Assembly: GCA_020846515.1 (NCBI GenBank)
Contig: JADLDX010000235.1
Span: 1-14,267 of the forward strand
Length of the DNA stretch: 14,267 nt
Reading direction: 5' to 3'
Source: Pirellulaceae bacterium
Lineage (GTDB): Bacteria > Planctomycetota > Planctomycetia > Pirellulales > Pirellulaceae
Made by a program: the position numbers and the translations under genes. The first letter of the stretch is position 1. Every line of letters starts with the position of its first letter. Of this stretch, positions 7,360 through 14,267 are shown piece after piece. Under the pieces are notes generated by a model. It did not search any database, was not told the DNA's origin, and worked only from the letters and a program-made list of their open reading frames with translations.

Positions 7360-8526
7360 ATGCGAACACCATTAGCTTGGAAAAACCTGACCGCGAGCCG
7401 CAGCAAGTTTCTGCTGTCCGCCACGGGCGTGGGCTTTGCCGTGCTATTGATGTTCATGCAGATCGGTTTTCGCAACGCACTATTCGACAGCAATGTCGAG
7501 ATGATCAATCTATTTGAAGCTGACGTCATTATGGTCAGCCCAGCGCGTTTCAATCTTTCCAGTGAACGTCGTTTCAATTTGCATTGGTTGCAGCGCGCGG
7601 CAGCATCGTCCGGCGTACGGGCAGTAGGAGCGGTGCGCACCGAGCGCAACATGGCCAGTGTGAAGGTTGAGGGTTTCAAGGCGCGCACGATTCGAGTGCT
7701 GGCGATCGATCCAGATCCAGAATTTTTTACCGATGACTCCTTGGCCGCTGCCTTGAGTCGGGCTGACGAACAGCGATCGGTCCTGGTCGATCGACGCAGT
7801 AAGGCTGCATATGGTTTTTCCGTGAACGAGCCCGATAGTCTGAGGGCTCAACACGTTGAGCTCAACGGCACCCAAATTCGATTGGCCGATACCTTTACAC
7901 TAGGCACTGATTTTGCCAACGATGGCACGTTGTTGATGTCCAACCGCACCTATCCTCTTTTTTTCCCATTTCGATCGCCGACTCGTGATCCTATGGATTT
8001 AGTGGATATTGGTCTGATAAAGCTGAAGGCCGGCGTGGATGCCAAGGCCGTCGTGTCCGACTTATCGCGTTTGAGTCCGGAAGAGGTGTCGGTTTATAGT
8101 CGTGCGGATTTCGTGGCCCGCGAGGTACGATTTTGGTCGCGGAATACTCCGATCGGTATCATCTTTGGCATCGGTACCATCATGGGACTGATCGTCGGAG
8201 CGATCATCTGTTATCAGATTCAGTTTACGGATATCAGCGAGCACATGCCGGAACTGGCCACGCTCAAAGCCATGGGCTACAACAACCGCTACTTTTTAAG
8301 TTTAGTATTGTGGCAATCGTTCTACCTGGCTTGCATCGGATTCATACCCGGTCTGTTGATCACCTGGTCCTTGTATGATTCGCTGGCCTCATTGAGCGGT
8401 CTGGTTATGCGTCTGACCTGGCCTCGCGTGGCTTTGGTCTGGAGTTTGACACTCGGCATGTGCCTGTGCAGCGGCATGTTGGCTCTGCGTCGGCTATGGC
8501 GCGCCGATCCGGCCAGTTTGTTTTAG
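7360..8526 (+). CDS. DevC-type ABC permease 2 (FtsX fold)
   Basis: A 388-residue homologue of the preceding permease with the same plan: helix at about 15-35 (LLSATGVGFAVLLMFMQIGF), periplasmic domain about 40-258, helices at about 262-287, 311-337 and 355-377. The matching N-termini (MKTPLA/MRTPLA), the TDISEHMPELATLKAMGY coupling segment and the C-termini show an old duplication, while the periplasmic domains have diverged strongly. An AGGG at 7351-7354, 5 nt before the ATG, is an acceptable ribosome binding site. The gap after permease 1 is only 55 nt, so the genes are probably co-transcribed. FtsX-fold permeases work as pairs, so two unlike copies suggest a heterodimer, though two alternative homodimers are possible. 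Confidence 0.92.
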   Translation: MRTPLAWKNLTASRSKFLLSATGVGFAVLLMFMQIGFRNALFDSNVEMINLFEADVIMVSPARFNLSSERRFNLHWLQRAAASSGVRAVGAVRTERNMASVKVEGFKARTIRVLAIDPDPEFFTDDSLAAALSRADEQRSVLVDRRSKAAYGFSVNEPDSLRAQHVELNGTQIRLADTFTLGTDFANDGTLLMSNRTYPLFFPFRSPTRDPMDLVDIGLIKLKAGVDAKAVVSDLSRLSPEEVSVYSRADFVAREVRFWSRNTPIGIIFGIGTIMGLIVGAIICYQIQFTDISEHMPELATLKAMGYNNRYFLSLVLWQSFYLACIGFIPGLLITWSLYDSLASLSGLVMRLTWPRVALVWSLTLGMCLCSGMLALRRLWRADPASLF

Positions 8527-8740
8527 CCAAGCAACACGATCCGGTGTACGCGACTCTGCGGCCTTGGGAAATTTTCGCAACGCGAAGCCCGGAAGCGCGA
8601 CGATACCGGAATCCTGGGGCCCCAATTGCGTTGCCGATAGCAAACACCCCGTAAGCGCGCCGACCATTTGCTGAATCCCTGCCAGCACTTGTCAGCTTCG
8701 CGCCTTGCGATCTGTCATCGGTTTGGGACGATGTCACTCG
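8527..8740. other. Intergenic region between permease 2 and the sensor kinase
   Basis: I see no gene, strong terminator or clear promoter here. A short TTCGC-AAC-GCGAA hairpin lies near 8574-8586 but has no T run. A plus-strand frame reaches through from inside the permease gene to 8654 and has a composition unlike a protein gene. Confidence 0.4.
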
Positions 8741-10984
8741 ATGGGCCTCAATACGCTGGTGAAACCCCGTGTAACCAGACCTCTGATGGTCTTTATGGCC
8801 GTGGGTGTGGTGAGCATCCCGTTGTTGGATCGCGTGTGGCAGTTCTCAAGGTCTGGCGTAGATGCAACGCTTGGGCAAATTCTACTTGGGCTGTTGGTTC
8901 TGGTCCTTGGCCTATGCCTGTTGGTCTTAGGCTTCATTGTTCGCCGCAATATTCGCGAACTGGACCACGAAAAGAATCAGTTGCAGACGCTATTCGAATC
9001 GATGGCCGAGGGCGTGATTGTCATGGCCTCTGATGGGCACATCGTGCAGTGCAATGCACAGGCTGAGATCATTTTAGGTTTAGAGCGCGATCAACTGTTG
9101 GGACGCCACTGCTTGGATCCTCGCTGGCAATCGGTACAAGAAAACGGACACAACTGGTCACGCGACAATCATCCAGCCATGGTGACGCTATCTACCGGCC
9201 AGGCAGTGCGTCAAGTCATCATGGGTGTACGTTCACCCGGCGGCGATCTGCGCTGGTTATCGATTAACACCCAAGCCGTGATGGACAACAAAGGAGTGCC
9301 CGCCTTGGTGTTGGCCAGCTTTACCGATGTCACCTCCACTCGGCAGCAGATGGAGCGACTGGACCTGACGATCAGCGGAGCTGGCCTGGGCACGTGGGAC
9401 TGGAACATCGTTACGGGCCAGGTAGTCTTTAACGACATTTGGGCCGATATGTTGGGTTATGACTTATCCGAAGTGGCACCCGATGTGAGCTCATGGAAAA
9501 AAATTGTTGATCCTGATGCCGGTGGCGACGTCATGCGTTCGCTCAATGAACACCTAAAGGGCTCCACGCCCATTTACCGAAGTGAGCATCGTTTGAGGCG
9601 GAAAGATGGTTCATGGATGTGGGTGCTGGATACCGGTCGGGTGGTGGAACGCGATCCGGATGGCAAGCCGCTGCGCGCCTTGGGCGTTCACGTGGATATT
9701 ACGCTAACCAAGCAAATGGAAGAGAATTTGCGTGTGGCCAAGGATCGCTTGCTGCATGCTACTCGCAATGCCAATTTGGGTGTCTGGGATTGGAATCCAC
9801 AGACTGATGAAGCCTGGTTCAGCGAGCGGTGGTTCAGCATGCTTGGCTACGCCCCTGACGAACTGCCGCATACCGGCAGCATCTGGGGTTCGTTGATGCA
9901 TCCCAATGACTATGAATCGGTCGTTCACACGCTCAATCGATACTTGGATGGCGACCTGGTCGACGAGCAATCTGAGTTTCGTTTGGAGTTTCGCATGCGA
10001 TGTCGAGACGGGGCATACAACTGGATTCTGTCCGTTGGTCGCGTTACCCAACGCGATGAAGCAGGTCGACCAACACGCGTCTCGGGTGTGCATTTCGATG
10101 AAACGGAACGCAAGCAGGTGCAGGCTCAGCGCGCTCAAGCCCAACGCCTGGAATCGATCGGCCAACTCGCAGCCGGTGTAGCCCATGAGATTAATACGCC
10201 GATGCAATTCGTCTCCGACAATCTGGAGTATCTAGTCGAGGGGCTCGAGTCGGCCGAGCGACTGATCGATCAAGTCCATCAATTGGTCAGCGAAGCCAAA
10301 GACGGCATTCCATCGACGGCCAGCGAATGGTTGCCGCGCGTCTTGCGCGATACGGGCTACGAACTCTTTCGAAAACAGTCCGCCGGCGCCGTACGCGACT
10401 GTCGCGACGGTTGCCAACGCGTAGTAACCATTGTGCATGCTATGCGTCAGTTGTCACACCCAGCGACCGATGGCTTCCATTTGGCCAGCCTAAATGAGAT
10501 CATCAGTGGTGCGGCGATCGTGACGCGCAATCGCTGGAAGTTCGTGGCCGATGTGCGATTGGAACTGGATCCAGAGATACCGAACATACTCTGCCGAGCG
10601 GCTGAGCTGAGCCAGGTGTTCGTCAACATGCTGGTCAATTCAGCGGATGCCCTGCCCGAGCCACCAACCGGGGCCGCCCTTCCCAGCGGTGTGATTACGA
10701 TTCGCTCTACGTTGCAGAACGATCAGGTATGGGTAACTGTGCAGGATAACGGCATTGGTATCCCAGCCCAGGTAATCGATCGCATCTTCGATCCCTTTTT
10801 TACCACCAAGCCGTTTGGTCAAGGTACGGGCCAAGGTCTGGCGATCGCGCACGATATCGTGGTCAATCGGCATCGCGGTGCATTGTGCGTCGATAGCGAA
10901 CCGAACCGGGGCACAACGTTTACGATTCGCTTGCCGTTGGTCCAGGCGTACGATCACACCGCCGCCGAAGTCGCCATCGTTTAA
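8741..10984 (+). CDS. Membrane sensor histidine kinase with three PAS-type domains
   Basis: From the ATG at 8741 the protein has 747 residues; a TTG at 8705 would add 12. Two hydrophobic segments (about 14-30 and 45-67, the second strong: [20 protein letters not shown]) are separated by a very short loop, so there is almost no extracytoplasmic sensor. PAS 1 spans about 81-205. PAS 2 (about 207-325, GTWDWN) and PAS 3 (about 333-460, GVWDWN) are of the PAS_3 kind with C-terminal PAC motifs ([22 protein letters not shown]). The phosphoacceptor is His482 in GVAHEINTP. The ATPase domain has the N box ([10 protein letters not shown]), G1 (DNGIGIP, 669-675), F box ([11 protein letters not shown]) and G2 ([13 protein letters not shown]). 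It should autophosphorylate and pass phosphate to an unlinked response regulator; none is in the window. The 214-nt region upstream holds no gene I can support. Confidence 0.92.
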   Translation: MGLNTLVKPRVTRPLMVFMAVGVVSIPLLDRVWQFSRSGVDATLGQILLGLLVLVLGLCLLVLGFIVRRNIRELDHEKNQLQTLFESMAEGVIVMASDGHIVQCNAQAEIILGLERDQLLGRHCLDPRWQSVQENGHNWSRDNHPAMVTLSTGQAVRQVIMGVRSPGGDLRWLSINTQAVMDNKGVPALVLASFTDVTSTRQQMERLDLTISGAGLGTWDWNIVTGQVVFNDIWADMLGYDLSEVAPDVSSWKKIVDPDAGGDVMRSLNEHLKGSTPIYRSEHRLRRKDGSWMWVLDTGRVVERDPDGKPLRALGVHVDITLTKQMEENLRVAKDRLLHATRNANLGVWDWNPQTDEAWFSERWFSMLGYAPDELPHTGSIWGSLMHPNDYESVVHTLNRYLDGDLVDEQSEFRLEFRMRCRDGAYNWILSVGRVTQRDEAGRPTRVSGVHFDETERKQVQAQRAQAQRLESIGQLAAGVAHEINTPMQFVSDNLEYLVEGLESAERLIDQVHQLVSEAKDGIPSTASEWLPRVLRDTGYELFRKQSAGAVRDCRDGCQRVVTIVHAMRQLSHPATDGFHLASLNEIISGAAIVTRNRWKFVADVRLELDPEIPNILCRAAELSQVFVNMLVNSADALPEPPTGAALPSGVITIRSTLQNDQVWVTVQDNGIGIPAQVIDRIFDPFFTTKPFGQGTGQGLAIAHDIVVNRHRGALCVDSEPNRGTTFTIRLPLVQAYDHTAAEVAIV

Positions 10985-10986
10985 CA

Positions 10987-11035
10987 GTCAGCCGCAGGCG
11001 TACTTGACTTACCGAGGTAGCACCCTGCGGCTGAC
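10987..11035. repeat. 12-bp perfect inverted repeat after the kinase gene
   Basis: GTCAGCCGCAGG (10987-10998) and its exact reverse complement CCTGCGGCTGAC (11024-11035) flank a 25-nt loop, starting 2 nt after the kinase stop codon. It could stop transcription or protect the 3' end of the mRNA, but there is no T run after it, so a normal intrinsic terminator is not shown. Parts of its arms recur in the repeat cluster just downstream. Confidence 0.75.
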
Positions 11036-11050
11036 GCGGTGAGGAAGAAA

Positions 11051-11140
11051 CCGCTAGCTAGCCCACGGTTTTGGCTCGACCGGACGCTAGCGCGCTCGCG
11101 GCTAATCAGCCGCAGGGCGTTAGCCCACGGTTTTCGGCCG
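11051..11140. repeat. Cluster of direct-repeat fragments in the intergenic region
   Basis: TAGCCCACGGTTTT occurs at 11059-11072 and again at 11121-11134. TCAGCCGCAGG occurs at 10988-10998 and again at 11106-11116. In the second place the two motifs are joined as one block (11106-11134); in the first they are apart. This looks like pieces of a dispersed intergenic repeat element of the kind common in planctomycete genomes, which is an inference. The rest of the gap to 11278 holds only the leader of the S1 gene; no small gene is evident in it. Confidence 0.65.
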
Positions 11141-11278
11141 TCATTAACATCGCCGCCGCCGTGAACTATGGCCTGGGCTGGGAAAATACTGCTCCACGTT
11201 CTCTCAGGCTCATGGTAAGATTGGAGTACGTAGAACCTTCGACCTCCTTTTTTGTGATTTTGTTCAGGGCAATCTTAG

Positions 11279-13018
11279 ATGAGTAGCGGTCAAGACGCAG
11301 TCGGTCAACCTTCGGAATCCCCAGCCACTCCCGAGGAACATGCCCCGAATCAGGCGGCAGCCCAGGGAGCTGCGCCGGCTGAGCCAGCCTCGGCTGCGAA
11401 TTCCGCCCTAGAAGCCAGTGGTGGAGCTTCCAGTGGTGGAGCTTCCAGTGGACCGCTGAGCATCGAACGCATTCGACAGTTGCGAGCCCAGAGTGAGCCG
11501 GTTAGGGCTCCCCGGCCACCTCGGCCGACTCGGCAGGCCGAGGAATTGGCAGCCGCCCAAGAAGCCCAATCCGCAGCTCAAGCGGTGGCTCAAGCTCCTG
11601 CCGGCTCGGCAACCAGTCCCGCTTCGCCCGGCACGGACGCAGCAGCAGCCGGCCCAGGCGAACCAGGGCAGCGAAACAAAGGTGATCGCGGTGGCGATCG
11701 CGGTAAGCGTAAGCCGTTCAACAAGCCACGTGACGAGGGCTACCGGCCGCCATCGGAACCACCGATGCCTAAGCTGGAAGTGCCTTCGCGACGAGCCGCC
11801 TTGCCGGCTGATCTGCAGAGCGAACTGGAATCGGCTCTGGCCGGTACCGACCTGGATCGGATGTTAATCGGCGACAAACTGGTGCAGGTGGGCCATGAAC
11901 TAGAAGAAGGCCAACGCATACAAAGTCGCGTGTTGAAAGTTCATGGTGAGTCTGTTTTCATGTCTTTGGGCGGACCCAACGAAGGCGTAATATCGCTGCT
12001 TCAATTCACAGACAATATCCCAGAGGTGGGATCCACGTTGGAAGTGATCGTCCGTGGCTACCTGGCCGAAGAGGGATTGTACGACGTGACCGTACCTGGT
12101 GGCGCGATCAGCGTGGCCGACTGGGACGACCTGAAGGAAGGCGAAATTGTCGAAGCCAAAGTAACGGCTGCCAACACGGGCGGTCTGGAATGTACGGTTG
12201 GCCAAGTACGCGGCTTTATTCCCGCCAGCCAGGTGGCCGAGTATCGCATTGAGGACTTCTCCGAGTTTATCGATCAAAAAGTTTTGTGCGTGGTAACGCA
12301 GGCCAATCCGTCGCGCGGCAACCTGGTGTTGTCGCGCCGCGCGGTGCTTGAGCGCGAGAAGGCTGAGAAACGCGAACAACGGTTGGCGGAACTGGAAGTT
12401 GGTTCGGCTGTCGAAGGTACGGTTCGCAAACTGATGGACTTTGGCGCCTTTGTGGATATCGGCGGCTTGGATGGTTTGTTGCACATTAGCCAACTTTCAT
12501 GGGAGAAGGTTAAACACCCCAGTGAAGTGCTGCAGGAAGGCCAGAAGATTCAAGTACGCGTGGATAAAGTTGACACGCAGTCTGGCAAAATCAGTTTGTC
12601 CTATCGATCGCTGCAAGATCATCCATGGACCGGCGTTGAAACGCGATTTCCTGTCGGCGCGATCGTGCATGGCACTGTTTCACGCATCGCTGACTTCGGG
12701 GCCTTTGTTCGACTGGCGACCGGTGTGGAAGGTTTAGTGCACCTGTCGGAACTCGCGCATCATCGCGTACACAAGGTGACCAACCATGTCAAAGAAGGAC
12801 AAGAGTTGGATGTTAAGGTGTTGTCCGTCGAGCCAGAGCGGCAACGCATGAGCTTGTCTCTGAAGGCCGCTCAGCAACCACCGACCGTGGAGTCCAAGCC
12901 CGAGGAGCCGGAAGTGGAAGAAGTACCACGCGAGCTGGCATTGCCCAAGCATCGCGGGCCGCTCAAAGGTGGCACTGGTAAAAACAGTGGCGGCGAATTG
13001 TTCGGCTTGAAGTGGTAA
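11279..13018 (+). CDS. S1-domain RNA-binding protein with four S1 modules (ribosomal protein S1-like)
   Basis: A 579-residue cytoplasmic protein. Residues 1-170 are low-complexity Ala/Pro/Gln/Gly sequence, certainly disordered, with a short basic patch RNKGDRGGDRGKRKPFNK at 132-149. Four S1 OB-fold modules follow. Module 1 (about 209-274) is degenerate and module 2 is at about 286-354. Modules 3 (374-443, VRKLMDFGAFVDIGGLDGLLHISQ) and 4 (457-529, VSRIADFGAFVRLATGVEGLVHLSE) are canonical, with the FGAFV and GL.H.S RNA-binding signatures. The tail ends GGELFGLKW. The protein should bind single-stranded RNA and may act in translation initiation as an S1-like factor; bona fide S1 of other bacteria usually has four to six modules and lacks such an N-terminal extension, so this may be a second, specialised copy. 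An AGGG at 11266-11269 sits 9 nt before the ATG. Confidence 0.9.
   Translation: MSSGQDAVGQPSESPATPEEHAPNQAAAQGAAPAEPASAANSALEASGGASSGGASSGPLSIERIRQLRAQSEPVRAPRPPRPTRQAEELAAAQEAQSAAQAVAQAPAGSATSPASPGTDAAAAGPGEPGQRNKGDRGGDRGKRKPFNKPRDEGYRPPSEPPMPKLEVPSRRAALPADLQSELESALAGTDLDRMLIGDKLVQVGHELEEGQRIQSRVLKVHGESVFMSLGGPNEGVISLLQFTDNIPEVGSTLEVIVRGYLAEEGLYDVTVPGGAISVADWDDLKEGEIVEAKVTAANTGGLECTVGQVRGFIPASQVAEYRIEDFSEFIDQKVLCVVTQANPSRGNLVLSRRAVLEREKAEKREQRLAELEVGSAVEGTVRKLMDFGAFVDIGGLDGLLHISQLSWEKVKHPSEVLQEGQKIQVRVDKVDTQSGKISLSYRSLQDHPWTGVETRFPVGAIVHGTVSRIADFGAFVRLATGVEGLVHLSELAHHRVHKVTNHVKEGQELDVKVLSVEPERQRMSLSLKAAQQPPTVESKPEEPEVEEVPRELALPKHRGPLKGGTGKNSGGELFGLKW
11415..11451 (+). repeat. 15-bp tandem repeat inside the S1-protein gene
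   Basis: CCAGTGGTGGAGCTT occurs exactly at 11415-11429 and 11430-11444, followed by a partial third copy (11445-11451). It is in frame and encodes the SGGAS repeats within the disordered N-terminal region, so copy-number change would be tolerated. Confidence 0.9.
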
Positions 13019-13128
13019 CGGCCTGGCCGACCCAACCCTCCATGCTCGCGTCGTCTTTCGCACTAACAGCGACCCTGAAAAACGGGCGCCGTGAGCCTGG
13101 CCTCAATTAATTCCAACCCAGTCCAACC

Positions 13129-13180
13129 CAACCCGAATTGTTTGCGATGGATGTCTTTCCTTCGCGAACGCTTCGGGTTG
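13129..13180 (+). terminator. Long hairpin with following T-rich stretch, candidate terminator of the S1 gene
   Basis: CAACCCGAA (13129-13137) pairs with TTCGGGTTG (13172-13180). After a 2x2 internal loop, GTTTGCG (13140-13146) pairs with CGCGAAC (13163-13169) with one G-U pair, leaving a 16-nt loop. TTTCATTTT follows at 13181-13189. This fits an imperfect Rho-independent terminator about 110 nt after the S1 stop codon. It could instead be the first element of a structured leader for the small gene at 13261. The 110 nt before it hold no gene I can support. Confidence 0.5.
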
Positions 13181-13216
13181 TTTCATTTTGCCGGAATCGG
13201 CCTGCGGCTTGCTACT

Positions 13217-13253
13217 ACCTTTCGATAGTTTGTTTCCAAACTTCTCGAAAGGT
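13217..13253 (+). promoter_or_regulatory. Hairpin that sequesters the ribosome binding site of the 67-residue membrane protein
   Basis: ACCTTTCGA (13217-13225) pairs perfectly with TCGAAAGGT (13245-13253). Inside it AGTTTG (13227-13232) pairs with CAAACT (13237-13242) around a TTTC loop, with only a 1x2 internal loop between the two helices: 15 base pairs in all. The Shine-Dalgarno GAAAGG (13247-13252), 8 nt before the ATG, is entirely in the 3' arm, and the 5' arm CCTTTC copies part of the anti-Shine-Dalgarno of 16S rRNA. No T run follows, so this is not a terminator. Control of translation by opening of the hairpin is inferred. Confidence 0.65.
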
Positions 13254-13260
13254 GTCATTC

Positions 13261-13464
13261 ATGTTGGTTCAGAAAACAGCTAACGAAACAACGCACCCCG
13301 AAACTACAGGCGAAAAAATAGCCGACGCCGCGCGCGGAGACGATGCGCCGATGGACGCCAAGCACCCCACGGCGCCCTTTGCGCTTGTGTTGGGGGCTTA
13401 TCCAATCATCTTGGTGCTGGCCCTGTTGGCTATTTTGGCCTTCATGTGGTTTAGCCGAAGTTGA
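13261..13464 (+). CDS. Small single-helix membrane protein of unknown function
   Basis: A 67-residue protein that I do not recognise. Residues 1-38 are polar, rich in Thr, Lys, Asp and Glu and likely flexible. Residues about 40-64 (FALVLGAYPIILVLALLAILAF) form one strong membrane helix close to the C-terminus, followed by only SRS, a tail-anchored-like layout. I chose the ATG at 13261 because a good Shine-Dalgarno (GAAAGGTG, 13247-13254) precedes it; an upstream in-frame ATG-like start near 13138 would run the protein through two hairpins and give unlikely sequence. The gene ends 13 nt before the end of the convergent DUF1593 gene. Confidence 0.75.
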   Translation: MLVQKTANETTHPETTGEKIADAARGDDAPMDAKHPTAPFALVLGAYPIILVLALLAILAFMWFSRS

Positions 13465-13477
13465 AAACGCGAGCCGG

Positions 13478-14267
13478 TTATTCAGTGACGTTAACGATTA
13501 CTCGACGGTAGCGGGTCAGACGCGGTGTGCCGTGGTCAGTGACAGCCAGGATGATATGCATCGTGCCGATGCCGGGTGGCATAACGGTTGATGTGGGAAC
13601 TTTGAACGAAGCTTTGACCTGATCGAACCCTTGGATGGGAACAGGTTGCCCACTTCGGCTGTTCGAACACAGGAAGCTGCCGGCTTCGCCATAGTAGAAC
13701 CAATTGTAGGACAAGCTATCTCCATCGGGGTCGCTGGATCCTACCGCGCTTAGCTGCACCACCGAGCCTTTCTTGGCGTCTAGTTGATCAGCGTGCTCTA
13801 GTTTGGGTACCGGCGGATGGTTCGCTTGTTGGTATGGCCTGATAGTCCAGTCCATGCGTGCCGCGAAGTCATTTTGAAAATCGGCGCGCCATCGCCAGAT
13901 GGTAGCGTGGTTACCTGTGTGCCAGCGCCCGTCTACGCCCAATACTTCATCTTGAGCGTCGCTCCAAATTGGACGCGTCTCGTCTTGCAAGAACCATTTC
14001 CGCCGCCGGGGTGTATAGAGCTCATAGCGACCGCCCCAACCGCCAAATTCTGGATGTTCTGGCTGGCTGAGACCATTGTCCAGCAGGTTTAGAAATGATG
14101 GTGTATCGCCTTCCATCAGAAATTGCCAGCGAGGATACTCCTTGCCCAATGGTCCTTTGCTGCGAATGTTTTGTTCGAGCCATTCGTTGGTAACAAGGTT
14201 ATAGTCAGCACCCACGAATCGACCATGGAAGAAGTCACCGCTGATGCCACTCCACGTCGCGTGATGG
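13478..14267 (-). CDS. DUF1593 / Sde182-like (nucleoside hydrolase-like) protein, C-terminal part
   Basis: The frame is open to the right edge, so the N-terminus is missing; 262 residues are visible, starting [17 protein letters not shown]. The stretch [16 protein letters not shown] followed by [14 protein letters not shown], then [21 protein letters not shown] and ANHPPV, is characteristic of the DUF1593 family, described as a nucleoside-hydrolase-like domain followed by a beta-sandwich C-terminal domain and first noted in the cellulose-binding protein Sde182. The last hundred or so residues, with [20 protein letters not shown] and a final VIVNVTE strand, are that C-terminal sandwich. The family is usually exported, but the signal peptide would be outside the window. 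Its substrate is unknown; a role with plant or algal polysaccharide is only suggested by relatives. Confidence 0.88.
   Translation of the reverse strand, partial: HHATWSGISGDFFHGRFVGADYNLVTNEWLEQNIRSKGPLGKEYPRWQFLMEGDTPSFLNLLDNGLSQPEHPEFGGWGGRYELYTPRRRKWFLQDETRPIWSDAQDEVLGVDGRWHTGNHATIWRWRADFQNDFAARMDWTIRPYQQANHPPVPKLEHADQLDAKKGSVVQLSAVGSSDPDGDSLSYNWFYYGEAGSFLCSNSRSGQPVPIQGFDQVKASFKVPTSTVMPPGIGTMHIILAVTDHGTPRLTRYRRVIVNVTE

Noticed and set aside
11216..11221. TAAGAT as a -10 box for the S1 gene
   Set aside because: No acceptable -35 sequence lies at the right distance, so the match could be chance.
11900..12493. 197-codon minus-strand frame
   Set aside because: It is antisense to clear S1 domains on the plus strand and has no family resemblance.
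13138..13260. N-terminal extension of the 67-residue membrane protein
   Set aside because: It would translate two hairpins, has no ribosome binding site, and the internal ATG at 13261 has a good one.

Overview
The window looks like a chromosomal segment from a planctomycete, probably of the Pirellula/Rhodopirellula type. This is an inference from gene content: a large secreted protein with cadherin-like repeats and a C-terminal dockerin-like EF-hand pair, a DUF1593 (Sde182-like) protein, DevBC-type exporter genes, an S1-domain protein with a long disordered N-terminus, weak or absent Shine-Dalgarno sites on several genes, and an intergenic repeat cluster. No rRNA, tRNA, CRISPR array or transposase was seen.

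Layout. (1) 3-2885 (+) is the 3' part of a giant surface or secreted protein: SdrD-B-like end, propeller-like region, cadherin-like repeats, dockerin-like pair, charged tail. It is followed 18 nt later by a small one-helix membrane-anchored protein of unknown function (2904-3395). (2) A perfect palindrome (3382-3404) that contains the stop codon of that gene ends it and the convergent gene beyond. (3) 3409-8526 is an ABC export locus. An ATPase fused to a cyclic-nucleotide-binding domain lies on the minus strand (3409-4569). Across a 282-nt divergent control region are a DevB-type membrane fusion lipoprotein and two different DevC-type FtsX-fold permeases on the plus strand. (4) 8741-10984 encodes an orphan membrane sensor histidine kinase with three PAS-type domains. 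(5) 10985-11278 is an intergenic stretch with a 12-bp inverted repeat and fragmentary direct repeats. (6) 11279-13018 encodes a four-S1-domain RNA-binding protein. (7) 13019-13260 is a leader-like region with two strong hairpins; the second one buries the ribosome binding site of a 67-residue single-helix membrane protein (13261-13464). (8) 13478-14267 (-) is the C-terminal part of a DUF1593 protein that runs off the right edge.

The genes of the export locus probably work together: ATPase, two permeases and a periplasmic adaptor would form one tripartite efflux machine whose ATPase may respond to a cyclic nucleotide. The other genes show no clear functional link to each other. The two observations most worth following are the ATPase-cNMP-binding fusion and the hairpin that sequesters the ribosome binding site of the small membrane protein.
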